This document shows, one piece after another, positions 42,097-54,880 of a DNA stretch of 64,000 nt; the stretch's first letter is position 1, and every line of letters begins with the position of its first letter. A model generated the notes under the pieces. It was given only the letters and a program-made list of their open reading frames with translations. It made no database searches and was not told the DNA's origin. Source of the stretch: Ruminococcus sp. (lineage in GTDB: Bacteria > Bacillota > Clostridia > Oscillospirales > Ruminococcaceae); the NCBI GenBank assembly GCA_017529875.1, contig JAFXNC010000045.1, positions 50,141 to 114,140 of the forward strand, in the 5' to 3' direction. The position numbers and the translations under genes are program-made.

Positions 42097-42180
42097 ATTT
42101 GGTGAGGCTGTTTGGTGAGGAGGTTTGGCGAGGGTGTTTGGTGAGGCGTTTGACGGGGCATTTGGCGGGGGTGTTTGGCG
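42097..42180. repeat. Degenerate 11-14 bp G/T-rich minisatellite, seven units
   Basis: Seven variants of GTTTGGTGAGGN (ATTTGGTGAGG, GTTTGGTGAGG, GTTTGGCGAGG, GTTTGGTGAGG, GTTTGACGGGG, ATTTGGCGGGG, GTTTGGCGG) run head to tail. The array ends 13 bases before the -35 of the T-box promoter. It is strongly G-rich on the + strand. The stretch 42026-42096 before it is unique sequence with a run of seven G. Confidence 0.8.
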
Positions 42181-42193
42181 GACTTAAAAATGC

Positions 42194-42222
42194 TTGACAA
42201 AATGCCGGGAGTATGCTATAAT
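42194..42222 (+). promoter_or_regulatory. Sigma-A promoter for the T-box/tyrS transcript
   Basis: A perfect TTGACA (42194-42199), 17 bases, then a perfect TATAAT (42217-42222). Confidence 0.9.
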
Positions 42223-42228
42223 AAGCAG

Positions 42229-42480
42229 GATAAATGCGATGATACCGGAGAAGTAGTCTGCGATGCGGAGCAAAGAGAGCGCCTGGGCGGTGAAAAGGCG
42301 AGGATGCGTGCAGATGAATACACCGGGGGAGCAGACTGCCGAGAAAGCATATGCGCAATGTGCAAAGGCAGTACGGCGGCGTGCCGTTATAACGCAGCGA
42401 GGCAGAGCTCTGCTCTGTGAACAGAGGTGGTACCGCGGTTTTTCGCCCTCTGATGTCTTTCGGCATCGGGGGGTTATTTT
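42229..42480 (+). promoter_or_regulatory. T-box leader with tyrosine specifier (UAC)
   Basis: Stem I base AGTCTGC (42255-42261) pairs with GCAGACT (42331-42337). The distal part has the AGAGAG...GGTGAAAAGGCG features, and the specifier loop GATGAATACACC holds TAC (42319-42321). The antiterminator bulge is TGGT in GAGGTGGTACCGCGG (42428-42431 for TGGT), matching an A73 tRNA such as tRNA-Tyr. CAGAGG (42422-42427) pairs with CCTCTG in the antiterminator. The competing terminator CCCTCTGATG (42446-42455)/CATCGGGGGG (42464-42473) ends in TTATTTTAT. Uncharged tRNA-Tyr should stabilise read-through. Confidence 0.92.
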
Positions 42481-42502
42481 ATATCTGAGGGACGGTGAGG
42501 GT

Positions 42503-43363
42503 ATGAGCGGCTGGAAGTATACGCTGATAATATTTGTAACTCTCGTGGCGGCAGGCATCGTGATGATCTCCGCAACCGATATGCCCTGGTATATCGTTTT
42601 GCCGGTGTTCGGCATAGTCGGTATCGCACTGCTCATATCGATCTACTTTGAGCACCGTGACAACAAGAAGTCCTTCGAGGAGGCCAAGAAATTCTCGGCG
42701 GGATACGCCTTCAAAAGCCCCCGGGAGGAACAGCGCTACGCTGCCTGGACAGCAAAGCATCAGCCTGTCCCGGCCGGGCGGGATATGCTCGCCGACATGA
42801 TCTCACGGTTCCGCACACCCCGCATCGCTTCTTATCTTCTCGGAGTGCTGGCACTGGGGCTCATCGAGATAATACTGTTCAAGGAGAAATCCGAGGGCAG
42901 GGGCGAGCCCGGGGTCATATATATCGTGCTGGGAGTCATGCTGCTGCTTTTGTATCTTGCAGTTGCGGATATTGCCGGGGTCAAGGCCCGGAGGTTCTAC
43001 AACCGCCTCACCGACAGGCAGGACTTCGCTTCGGTCGAGCGCAGCTATACCGAGGGCGTGATAGTCGGTGTGCCGAGGAATTACATCAACATCGGCCCGG
43101 ACTACATCATAGCCGTTACCCCGAAAGGAGCAGCCCCCCTGCGCCGCAGCGACGTGGTGAAGATCAGCCGCGCCGACGTGCTTACTGCCTACTACACCAA
43201 CTCGATCTACTCCGGCAGCAAGGACAGCTACTTCATCAAGATATACACATCAGTCGCGCCGAACCTTTACTCGGTGCAGATGAACAAGTTCAATATGCTG
43301 ATGGCCTACGAGGTGCTGAAAGCCTCCGGGCTGCCGGCTGACGATACGATAGAGATGCGGTGA
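42503..43363 (+). CDS. Unknown membrane protein in the tyrosine T-box operon
   Basis: I do not recognise this 286-residue protein. Four hydrophobic segments are visible (about 5-25, 28-46, 108-126 and 137-158). After the last, a soluble domain of about 125 residues (KARRFYNRLTDRQDFASVERSYTEG, GPDYIIAVTPKGAAPLRRSDVVKISRADV) ends in a hydrophilic stretch. The soluble part looks like a PH-like or YcxB-like beta-rich module, but this is a guess. The ATG at 42503 lies 22 bases after the T-box terminator, preceded by GAGGGACGGTGAGG. The long open frame upstream is not coding, since it runs through the T-box. Its first position behind the T-box implies tyrosine-responsive expression. Confidence 0.75.
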   Translation: MSGWKYTLIIFVTLVAAGIVMISATDMPWYIVLPVFGIVGIALLISIYFEHRDNKKSFEEAKKFSAGYAFKSPREEQRYAAWTAKHQPVPAGRDMLADMISRFRTPRIASYLLGVLALGLIEIILFKEKSEGRGEPGVIYIVLGVMLLLLYLAVADIAGVKARRFYNRLTDRQDFASVERSYTEGVIVGVPRNYINIGPDYIIAVTPKGAAPLRRSDVVKISRADVLTAYYTNSIYSGSKDSYFIKIYTSVAPNLYSVQMNKFNMLMAYEVLKASGLPADDTIEMR

Positions 43364-43389
43364 GAGCCGCTGTTGAAGGGTCGTGATAA

Positions 43390-43416
43390 AAATGAGAACG
43401 CCCGACGTTTTCATTT
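43390..43416 (+). other. Hairpin between the two T-box operon membrane genes
   Basis: AAATGAGAACG pairs with CGTTTTCATTT across a CCCGA loop. No strong U-run follows (GTTATGCC), so it may be a weak attenuator or a processing site rather than an operon end. Confidence 0.5.
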
Positions 43417-43438
43417 GTTATGCCAAGGGTAAGAAATA

Positions 43439-43942
43439 ATGGATCTCGGATTTTCCTATGTGGGGCTCATATACCTGATAATGCTCTTTACCCCCAATAT
43501 CATATGGAGCAGGGATCTCCCGCAGGACTATGAAAAGTACGCTGCCAACGAGAACAAGATCCTGCTCGCCCTTGAGCGCACCGGGGAGTTTCTGGTAAGC
43601 GGGCTGTGCGTGATCTTCTCGGATCTCAACATCGGGGAGATCAGACCCTGGAGCATCGTGCTGCTGGCGTCCTTCCTGATGATGGTGCTTTATGAGATAT
43701 GGTGGGTGAGATACTTCCGGAGCGAAAAGACTATGAAGGATATGTACTCGTCTATCCTCGGCATACCCGTGGCGGGAGCCACGCTGCCGGTAGCGGCATT
43801 CATATTGCTGTCGGTCTACGGCGGGAATCTGCCCATGCTCATAGCCTCGGTGATACTGGGTATCGGGCATATCGGGATACATTTGCAGCACAGGAAAGAA
43901 ACACAGGACACTGACAAAAATGAATCAAATATAAAGGAGTAG
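43439..43942 (+). CDS. Unknown integral membrane protein upstream of tyrS
   Basis: A 167-residue protein with about five hydrophobic segments (about 5-21, 46-60, 70-90, 102-125 and 130-146). It contains LMLFTPNIIWSRDLPQDYEKYAANENK at the start, a W/Y-rich IWWVRYFRSEKTMKDMYSSILGIPVAGATLP in the middle and a charged C-terminal tail. The first and third parts look like conserved loops of a small, uncharacterised clostridial membrane protein family; I cannot name it. It lies 75 bases after the previous gene and only 5 bases before tyrS. No promoter is seen, so it is co-transcribed with tyrS. Confidence 0.75.
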   Translation: MDLGFSYVGLIYLIMLFTPNIIWSRDLPQDYEKYAANENKILLALERTGEFLVSGLCVIFSDLNIGEIRPWSIVLLASFLMMVLYEIWWVRYFRSEKTMKDMYSSILGIPVAGATLPVAAFILLSVYGGNLPMLIASVILGIGHIGIHLQHRKETQDTDKNESNIKE

Positions 43943-43947
43943 TAAAA

Positions 43948-45165
43948 ATGACATTGTACGAAGAACTGGTAAGGCGCGGCCTTATCGCACAGGTAACAGA
44001 CGAAAAAGAGATCAGCGACATGATCAACAACGGCAAAGCCACCTTCTACATCGGCTTCGACCCTACCGCCGACAGTCTCCATGTAGGACACTTCATGGCG
44101 CTTTGCCTGATGAAGAGATTACAGGAGAAAGGCAACAAGCCCATAGCCCTTATCGGCGGCGGCACTGCTATGATCGGCGACCCCTCCGGCAAGACCGATA
44201 TGAGAAAGATGCTCACCAAGGAGACTATCGAGCACAACGTGGCCTGCTTTAAAAAGCAGATGAGCCGTTTTATCGACTTCTCCGACGGCAAGGCTATGGT
44301 TGTCAACAACGGCGACTGGCTCCTTGACCTCAACTATGTTGACGTGCTCCGCGAGGTAGGCGCCTGCTTCTCGGTGAATAAGATGCTCACCTTCGAGTGC
44401 TACAAGCAGAGAATGGAGCGCGGCCTCACCTTCCTGGAGTTCAACTACATGATAATGCAGTCCTACGACTTCTACAAGCTCTACATGGACTACGGCTGCA
44501 ATATGCAGTTCGGCGGCGACGACCAGTGGGCAAATATGCTGGGCGGCACAGAGCTTATCAGAAAGAAACTGGGCAAGGACGCCCACGCCATGACCATTAC
44601 CCTGCTGCTCAACTCCGAAGGCAAGAAAATGGGCAAGACCGAAAAGGGCGCCGTATGGCTCGACCCCGAGAAGACCAGCCCCTACGACTTCTTCCAGTAC
44701 TGGCGTAACGTGGGCGACGCCGACGTTATCAAGTGCCTGAAAATGCTGACCTTCGTGCCTGTCGAGCAGATCGAGGAAATGGAGAAGACCATGGAGGGCG
44801 CTCAGTTCAACAAGGCCAAAGAGCTGCTGGCATTTGAGCTGACCAAGCTCGTTCACGGCGAGGAGGAGGCTCAGAAGGCTCTCAACGCTGCTAAGGCTAT
44901 CTTCGGCGCAGGCTCAGACAGCGCCGATATGCCCACCACAACGATCCCCGCAGCAGACCTCACCGACGGCGGTATGAACATCCTCGAGCTGCTTGTCCGC
45001 ACCGGACTTGCTCCCTCCAACAGCGAGGGCAGACGTCTCGTAACTCAGAACGGCATCTCGGTAAACGACGCCAAGTTCACCGACCCCAAGGGCACAGTAG
45101 ACCTCTCCGAGCCTGTCATCATCAAGAAGGGCAAGAAAGTGTTCCACAAGGTAGTCGTGGAGTAA
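43948..45165 (+). CDS. tyrS: Tyrosyl-tRNA synthetase
   Basis: TyrS charges tRNA-Tyr. The 405-residue class I enzyme has YIGFDPTADSLHVGHFMAL with HIGH as HVGH (45-48), ALIGGGTAMIGDPSGKTDMR, the tyrosine-site QSYDFYKLYMDYGCNMQFGGDDQWAN and the KMSKS equivalent KMGKT (in EGKKMGKTEKGAVWLD). A C-terminal S4 domain follows (VRTGLAPSNSEGRRLVTQNGISVND). AAAGGAG precedes the ATG. The tyrosine-specifying T-box lies about 1.5 kb upstream, with two membrane protein genes in between. Confidence 0.97.
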   Translation: MTLYEELVRRGLIAQVTDEKEISDMINNGKATFYIGFDPTADSLHVGHFMALCLMKRLQEKGNKPIALIGGGTAMIGDPSGKTDMRKMLTKETIEHNVACFKKQMSRFIDFSDGKAMVVNNGDWLLDLNYVDVLREVGACFSVNKMLTFECYKQRMERGLTFLEFNYMIMQSYDFYKLYMDYGCNMQFGGDDQWANMLGGTELIRKKLGKDAHAMTITLLLNSEGKKMGKTEKGAVWLDPEKTSPYDFFQYWRNVGDADVIKCLKMLTFVPVEQIEEMEKTMEGAQFNKAKELLAFELTKLVHGEEEAQKALNAAKAIFGAGSDSADMPTTTIPAADLTDGGMNILELLVRTGLAPSNSEGRRLVTQNGISVNDAKFTDPKGTVDLSEPVIIKKGKKVFHKVVVE

Positions 45166-45187
45166 GGATCCGACATAAAGCAAAACT

Positions 45188-45220
45188 AACCCCGGCCTCT
45201 GAGAGACCGGGGTTATTTGT
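45188..45220 (+). terminator. Terminator after tyrS
   Basis: AACCCCGG (45188-45195) pairs with CCGGGGTT (45207-45214), and the inner TCT/AGA extends the stem. ATTTGTG follows. It also faces the end of lacZ. Confidence 0.85.
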
Positions 45221-45230
45221 GTATCTAAGC

Positions 45231-50307
<5,077 letters not shown>

Positions 50308-50311
50308 AAAG

Positions 50312-50346
50312 AGCCTGCTGCGGGAGCTCCGCGGCAGGCTTTATTC
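50312..50346. terminator. Terminator between convergent genes
   Basis: AGCCTGCTGCGG (50312-50323) pairs with CCGCGGCAGGCT (50329-50340), one G-T pair, followed by TTATT. The left flank is A-rich for the opposite strand. Confidence 0.85.
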
Positions 50347-51180
50347 TGTCAGTTTTTTCATGTCCTCCGGCAGGGGAGAGCAGACCGTCACCGGCTCCCC
50401 GGAGGCGGAGATAAAGGTCAGCTTGGCGCAGTGCAGCGCCTGTCGCCCGATGTCCTCCCGGCTGCCGCCATAGAGGTCGTCCCCGGCAAGGGGCAGCCCT
50501 ATGTGGGCGAAATGCACCCTGATCTGATGCGTCCGCCCGGTCTCGGGGAACACCCGGCACAGGGTGTACTTTCCGTTGCCGGCGATGCGCTCAAAGCGTG
50601 TCAGCGCAGCTCTGCCGCCTTCCCGGACGCAGCGCTTTATCAGCGAATCACGCTCTCTTGCTATGGGCGCCTCAATAACCCCGGAGGGCGGCGCATCCCC
50701 GCAGCAGACCGCGAGGTACTCTTTGACGAAACCCCGCTGTAACCTCGAAGCGGCGTGCTGGGACTTTGCGGCCAGCACACAGCCGGAGGTGTCACGGTCA
50801 AGGCGGGTCACGGGCCGGAAGGCCAGCTCCGGGTACATGGCTGCAAAGCAGTTGCCCAGGGTGTCGAGGCGGTGCTTCATGGAGGGGTGCACCGGCATGG
50901 CAGGGGGCTTGTCGAAGACCACCGCATCCCCGTCCTCCCAGAGTATCGGCACTTTCAGCTCCGGGACCGGCAGCAGAGTTTCTTCCGGCTCGGTGAAAAG
51001 CAGAACGGTCTCTCCCGCAAATACCGGATCGACCGTCCTTACCGTCACACCCCGGCGCGTGATGCCGTTTTCGGTGTGCTTGAGCCGTGTTATGAGCCGC
51101 CGCGAATATCCCCGGCGGCGCAGTACATCCCCCAGAGCCCTGCCGTCCTCTGCCGGGAGCACGGTGAGCTCAGCGAGCAT
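50341..51180 (-). CDS. RluA/RluD-family pseudouridine synthase
   Basis: A 279-residue protein isomerising uridines in rRNA or tRNA. The catalytic Asp is in the HRLDxxTSG motif, here TRLDRDTSGCVLAAKS. KEYLAVC and GRTHQIRVHFAHIGLPLAGDDLYGG are family segments. The N-terminal region (RRRGYSRRLITRLKHTENG) is S4-like but short. The start overlaps the end of the DUF975 gene by 11 bases and AGAGGTGG precedes it. The target uridine is unknown. Confidence 0.92.
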   Translation of the reverse strand: MLAELTVLPAEDGRALGDVLRRRGYSRRLITRLKHTENGITRRGVTVRTVDPVFAGETVLLFTEPEETLLPVPELKVPILWEDGDAVVFDKPPAMPVHPSMKHRLDTLGNCFAAMYPELAFRPVTRLDRDTSGCVLAAKSQHAASRLQRGFVKEYLAVCCGDAPPSGVIEAPIARERDSLIKRCVREGGRAALTRFERIAGNGKYTLCRVFPETGRTHQIRVHFAHIGLPLAGDDLYGGSREDIGRQALHCAKLTFISASGEPVTVCSPLPEDMKKLTE

Positions 51181-52003
51181 ATTTGTTCCACCTCTGTATC
51201 ATGGCGGGGTACTTGTCCTGCCAGTATTTGCCCATGATCGATTCCGCGAAGGCCAATTTGCACATCTTATAGTAGGGCTCTATCCCGAACACCGGGTAGA
51301 AGGTCAGCAGCAGCGGCAGGAACCTGACAAAGGACAGCACGAAGAATATGTACTGAGTGTGATGACCGTCCATTATCCTCACCGAGAGGTCACAGGCGTC
51401 AAAGACGTTGGCGCGGGGGTTCAGCAGCATGATGTACTTGGTCATTGAAAGGGATATGCTGTAATGGATGAACACCCCTGCCCATACCAGCGTAAAGCCT
51501 ATGGAAACCATGAAGACGAACAGTCCCGAGGTGGTCAGGGCGTCTGCTCTGCGGCGGAATGCCCAGTAGTAGATGCCGTAGCTGCTCACCAGCAGCGGCA
51601 GCAGCGTTATGATCCTCAGCATCATGGGCAGTGCCATGGACAGAGTAGCGCGGGGATGGATGGCGCGGGTGTTGTGCTGAATGTAGCGCCGTGTCTCGCT
51701 GTAATTGCGTCCGGCGTAAAGGTCGAGGAATATCCTGTGCAGGATATAGCTCTCGGGGTTGACCACGAAAAATACTATCAGCAGCCGTATAGCCATCATG
51801 AACCTGCCGAAGTGCGTAGTGAACAGGAACGCCGGCGTGAAGCTGTATTCGATGCCGAAGTGTTCAAAAAGCAGCCAGAGCAGCGCCTCGACCAGGATCC
51901 AGCCGATGATGAAGGTGACTTTGAAGACGGTGAGGGCGATCATGGTGCCCCACTTGCCCTCCATGTGGCTGAGGGCTTTGGCGCGTATCTCTTTGTTTGT
52001 CAA
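51170..52003 (-). CDS. DUF975-like integral membrane protein
   Basis: The 277-residue protein is read from a TTG at 52003, supported by AAAGGAGG 8 bases upstream. It begins MTNKEIRAKALSHMEGKWGTMIALTVFKV, a DUF975-like start (basic helix, then KWG and a membrane segment). Five to six helices follow. Between them is HRIFLDLYAGRNYSETRRYIQHNTRAI, and the C terminus is charged. The function is unknown; the family is assigned by pattern, so moderately sure. It lies between a phosphoglycerate mutase-like gene and the pseudouridine synthase gene in one unit. Confidence 0.7.
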   Translation of the reverse strand: MTNKEIRAKALSHMEGKWGTMIALTVFKVTFIIGWILVEALLWLLFEHFGIEYSFTPAFLFTTHFGRFMMAIRLLIVFFVVNPESYILHRIFLDLYAGRNYSETRRYIQHNTRAIHPRATLSMALPMMLRIITLLPLLVSSYGIYYWAFRRRADALTTSGLFVFMVSIGFTLVWAGVFIHYSISLSMTKYIMLLNPRANVFDACDLSVRIMDGHHTQYIFFVLSFVRFLPLLLTFYPVFGIEPYYKMCKLAFAESIMGKYWQDKYPAMIQRWNKYAR

Positions 52004-52040
52004 GGACAGCTCCTCCTTTCGGTGCGCCGTGGCAGGCGCG

Positions 52041-52685
52041 TTAATCTTCTTCCCCTTCCTCGTTTTCCTCAGCGGGGCAGGGGAACCGTCCGAGAAGCTC
52101 AAAGGCTCCCGAACGCTGCCACATGGCGGCGGTTATGCCTATCTCGAAGCCCTCGCCGAAATCGCAGCAGTAGTCTGCGGGGCGCAGCTTCGGCACTCCG
52201 AAGCAGGAGAGCATATTGACGATGATGCCGCTGTGAGTGATGACTGCGGCCTCTGTGAAGCCCTCGTACATCATGTCCGAGATTATGATGTTCAGCGCCT
52301 CGTAGCAGCGGTTCATCACGTCTCTTGCTGATTCGCCTCCCGGAGGCGCCGCGTCGATGCCTCCCTCGATCCACTGCTTGAAGGCCGGCTCGTCGTAGAG
52401 CTGCTCCTGGCGCTTGTTCTCGAAGTCGCCGAAATTCATCTCCGCCAGCAGCCCCAGCTCCACCGTAAAGGCGTCGTGGTAGAGGATGTCTGCGGTCTGC
52501 TTGCAGCGTTTCAGCGGCGAGGTGTAGACCTTCTGCACCTGAGGGTAGTAAAGCTTGTCCGCCTTTTCGTAGAGCTGCTTTATGCCGTCGGCACTCAGGG
52601 GAGTATCGGTAACTCCGATGTATCTGCCCTCGGAATTTGCCGAGGTCATGCCGTGGCGTATAAGTCTGATCTTGTAGTTTTTCAT
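52041..52685 (-). CDS. Histidine phosphatase (phosphoglycerate mutase-like)
   Basis: A 214-residue protein of the histidine phosphatase superfamily. LIRHGMTSANSEGRYIG contains the catalytic His11. PLKRCKQTADIL, EMNFGDFENK, PPGGESARDVMNR and ITHSGIIVNML supply the other conserved residues. It could be a cobalamin-type phosphatase (CobC-like) or a broad phosphatase rather than a glycolytic mutase, which usually has a longer sequence. AAGGAGAGACC precedes the ATG. It is the first gene of a three-gene unit. Confidence 0.88.
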   Translation of the reverse strand: MKNYKIRLIRHGMTSANSEGRYIGVTDTPLSADGIKQLYEKADKLYYPQVQKVYTSPLKRCKQTADILYHDAFTVELGLLAEMNFGDFENKRQEQLYDEPAFKQWIEGGIDAAPPGGESARDVMNRCYEALNIIISDMMYEGFTEAAVITHSGIIVNMLSCFGVPKLRPADYCCDFGEGFEIGITAAMWQRSGAFELLGRFPCPAEENEEGEED

Positions 52686-52717
52686 GGGGTCTCTCCTTCG
52701 GTTTACGGTGGGTCTTT

Positions 52718-52736
52718 ACGGTGTAGGAAACACCGT
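52718..52736. promoter_or_regulatory. Perfect palindrome before the phosphatase gene
   Basis: ACGGTGT (52718-52724) and ACACCGT (52730-52736) are separated by 5 bases, in the leader of the phosphatase gene, next to a second copy of TTTACGGTG (52702-52710). A regulator site or RNA hairpin is possible. The minus-strand promoter is unclear; TTGACG with TATACG 17 bases away is the best candidate (plus 52750-52780 region). Confidence 0.4.
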
Positions 52737-52805
52737 TTGTATCATTCGTCAATAATCGTATAAACTGTTAAACTATTATCGTCAAATATGTAATACTTGT
52801 AAGAC

Positions 52806-52834
52806 TTTACAAAACGCAAAATTTGTGGTATAAT
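52806..52834 (+). promoter_or_regulatory. Sigma-A promoter for the XRE regulator
   Basis: TTTACA (52806-52811), 17 bases, then TATAAT (52829-52834). Confidence 0.8.
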
Positions 52835-52880
52835 GGGTATGATAGAAATATATGGAATATTTGGAAAGAAGGTCGTACTT

Positions 52881-53474
52881 TTGGACAAGGGATCTGGTCC
52901 CTGCGGACAGGAGAATGAGCTCCTTGATATCGAGATGGGGCGCAGACTTGCAGTCCTCCGCCTCCGCTGCGGCATGAGCCAGCAGGAAGCTGCCAGGGCT
53001 CTCGGCACGACTCAAAGCAATATCTCCCAGCTCGAACACGGCAAAAGACGTATCTCTCTTGCGGCAGCCGTGAGGCTTGCCGAGATCTATCATACCGATC
53101 TGAGCAGCTTCATGTATAATGAAACTGCTGCCTCCCTCCCCGACGGAACGGGCGGGGAGCTGATCGCAAGGATGCTTTCCGGCGAGGGCATCACGGATAT
53201 GAGGCAGACTGTCAGGATCTACTTTGCCCTCTGCGAATACCGTATGCTCAGGGCGCTTTGCGACCTCGACCCTGCGATACCGGAGGACTTGTTCACGATG
53301 CCTGCGGTTGAGGCCTATGAGCTCACCGAAGAATTTCTCTGCGACGAGCCCTTCCGGCTCAGATTGCTGCTGCCGGATAAGGACCTCTGTGCCGGGCTCA
53401 TCCCCGACGACCTCACGCAGCTCAGAGAGTTCGCCGCAGCCTGCGAAAAGCTGCTCAGGAGCTTAAAGCAATAA
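52881..53474 (+). CDS. XRE-family transcriptional regulator
   Basis: A 197-residue protein with an N-terminal XRE/Cro HTH: MGRRLAVLRLRCGMSQQEAARALGTTQSNISQLEHGKRRISLAAAVRLAEIY. The C-terminal part (about 75-197) is helical and unassigned; it may bind a ligand or make dimers. The ATG codons at 52833 and 52839 overlap or abut the -10 element, so the TTG at 52881 with AGAAGG 8 bases upstream is chosen. It lies directly before the rnf operon and may control it or itself, which is inferred from position only. Confidence 0.8.
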   Translation: MDKGSGPCGQENELLDIEMGRRLAVLRLRCGMSQQEAARALGTTQSNISQLEHGKRRISLAAAVRLAEIYHTDLSSFMYNETAASLPDGTGGELIARMLSGEGITDMRQTVRIYFALCEYRMLRALCDLDPAIPEDLFTMPAVEAYELTEEFLCDEPFRLRLLLPDKDLCAGLIPDDLTQLREFAAACEKLLRSLKQ

Positions 53475-53509
53475 GTCGGGCTGCATCATATAATGATTAT
53501 AACACATCA

Positions 53510-53546
53510 GGCGCACATTTGCAAGTACTATTTGCGCCGTTATGAA
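53510..53546 (+). promoter_or_regulatory. Candidate promoter and inverted repeat before rnfC
   Basis: TTGCAA (53519-53524), 16 bases, then TATGAA (53541-53546) could be a weak sigma-A promoter. GGCGCA (53510-53515) and TGCGCC (53533-53538) form an inverted repeat over its spacer, in operator position. Confidence 0.4.
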
Positions 53547-53565
53547 ATAAGGAGCTAATGTCCTG

Positions 53566-54852
53566 ATGAGACTGAACGGGATCAGGCTTTCACACAACAA
53601 GAATACAGAGGACTGCGAGACCGTGGAGCTGGGCTGCCCGGCTAAGATAATCGTCTCCATGTCCCAGCATATCGGTGCCCCTGCCGAGCCGACGGTCAAG
53701 GTCGGCGACCTTGTTAAGGTGGGCACCAAGATCGGTGACGCGGACACCCGCATGACCTGTCCGATACATTCGGGGGTCTCGGGGAAGGTCACTAAGATCG
53801 GGGAGATACTGCTCCCCAACGGCAAGGCCTGCAAGACCGTGGAGATAGAATCCGACGGCAGGCAGGAAAAAGACGAGGGACTTTCACCGCCCGAGATAAC
53901 AGACAAGGCCAGCCTTGCCGCCGCCGTAAGAGCCTCAGGCTGCTGCGGAATGGGCGGCGCGGGATTTCCCACACACATAAAGCTGGACTACGACGAGGAA
54001 AAGGCTCACATCGACACCCTGGTGATAAACGCCGCCGAGTGCGAGCCCTACATCACCAGCGATTACCGCGAGCTTATTGAAAACAGCGAGGGCGTCATCG
54101 GCGGGATGAAGCTCATCCGGGATGTCCTGGGGATAGAGCGGGTCTGCATCGGCATAGAGGAAAACAAGCCCAGAGCTATAAAGCTCTTTCGGGAAAAGCT
54201 TGCCTCCGAGAAGGGCATCGAGGTCATAAAGCTGCGCTCCATTTACCCCCAGGGCGCCGAAAAGGTCATCGCCTTCAATGCTACCGGGCGTATCATCGGC
54301 GAGGGGCAGCTCCCCTCGGATCAGGGACTGATCGTGATGAACGTTTCTACCGTGGGCATGATCTATCAGTATGCACAGACCGGTATGCCATTCTGTGCCC
54401 GGAGAGTGACCCTTGACGGCGACGCCGTGGGTAAGCCCTCCAACATCAGCGCTCCCATAGGCACACCCATAACCGACCTGCTGGCAGCAGCCGATACCGA
54501 TATCGAAAACATAAGACGCCTTTTGGCAGGCGGCCCCATGATGGGCATGAGCCTCTACGATCCGTCGCTGCCGCTGCTCAAAACCACCAACGCATTTCTG
54601 GCCTTCAAAAGCGAGGCACAGGAGTTTTTGCATACCAACTGCATACGCTGCGGGCGCTGCATAGAAGCCTGTCCTCTCGGCCTGATGCCCTGCGAGTTTG
54701 AAAAAGCCTACGACAGGCGGGACAGAGATGCCCTCAATAAGCTCAAAATAAACCTCTGCATGAACTGCGGGAGCTGTACCTACGTATGCCCCGCCAAGCG
54801 CCCCCTTGCCGAGAAAAATCAGCTGGCAAAGGGATTTGCGCTGTCCCGCTAA
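53566..54852 (+). CDS. rnfC: Rnf complex subunit C
   Basis: RnfC is the cytosolic NADH-interacting subunit of the Rnf ferredoxin:NAD+ oxidoreductase. The 428-residue protein has CGMGGAGFPTHIKL (FMN/NADH-binding Rossmann-like loop), EPYITSDYRELIE and two 4Fe-4S motifs: CIRCGRCIEACPLGL and CMNCGSCTYVCPAKRP. The N-terminal barrel-sandwich starts MRLNGIRLSHNKN. AAGGAG lies 11 bases before the ATG. First gene of rnfCDGEAB; the gene order is the clostridial standard. Confidence 0.96.
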   Translation: MRLNGIRLSHNKNTEDCETVELGCPAKIIVSMSQHIGAPAEPTVKVGDLVKVGTKIGDADTRMTCPIHSGVSGKVTKIGEILLPNGKACKTVEIESDGRQEKDEGLSPPEITDKASLAAAVRASGCCGMGGAGFPTHIKLDYDEEKAHIDTLVINAAECEPYITSDYRELIENSEGVIGGMKLIRDVLGIERVCIGIEENKPRAIKLFREKLASEKGIEVIKLRSIYPQGAEKVIAFNATGRIIGEGQLPSDQGLIVMNVSTVGMIYQYAQTGMPFCARRVTLDGDAVGKPSNISAPIGTPITDLLAAADTDIENIRRLLAGGPMMGMSLYDPSLPLLKTTNAFLAFKSEAQEFLHTNCIRCGRCIEACPLGLMPCEFEKAYDRRDRDALNKLKINLCMNCGSCTYVCPAKRPLAEKNQLAKGFALSR

Positions 54853-54880
54853 TATATAATCTGACAAAGGAAATGATCTT

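Noticed and set aside
42026..42466. Minus-strand open frame through the repeat region (proline/threonine-rich).
   Set aside because: It is produced by the reverse reading of the minisatellite and T-box, has no Shine-Dalgarno sequence and no protein-like composition apart from the repeat.
42263..42502. Open frame that extends the first T-box operon gene upstream by 80 codons.
   Set aside because: It runs through the T-box stem I and terminator; the ATG at 42503 with a Shine-Dalgarno sequence and a membrane-type start is the true beginning.
52833..52880. ATG starts of the XRE regulator at 52833 and 52839.
   Set aside because: The first lies within the -10 element and the second ahead of the likely transcription start; TTG at 52881 has a Shine-Dalgarno sequence. 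Leaderless initiation was not assumed.
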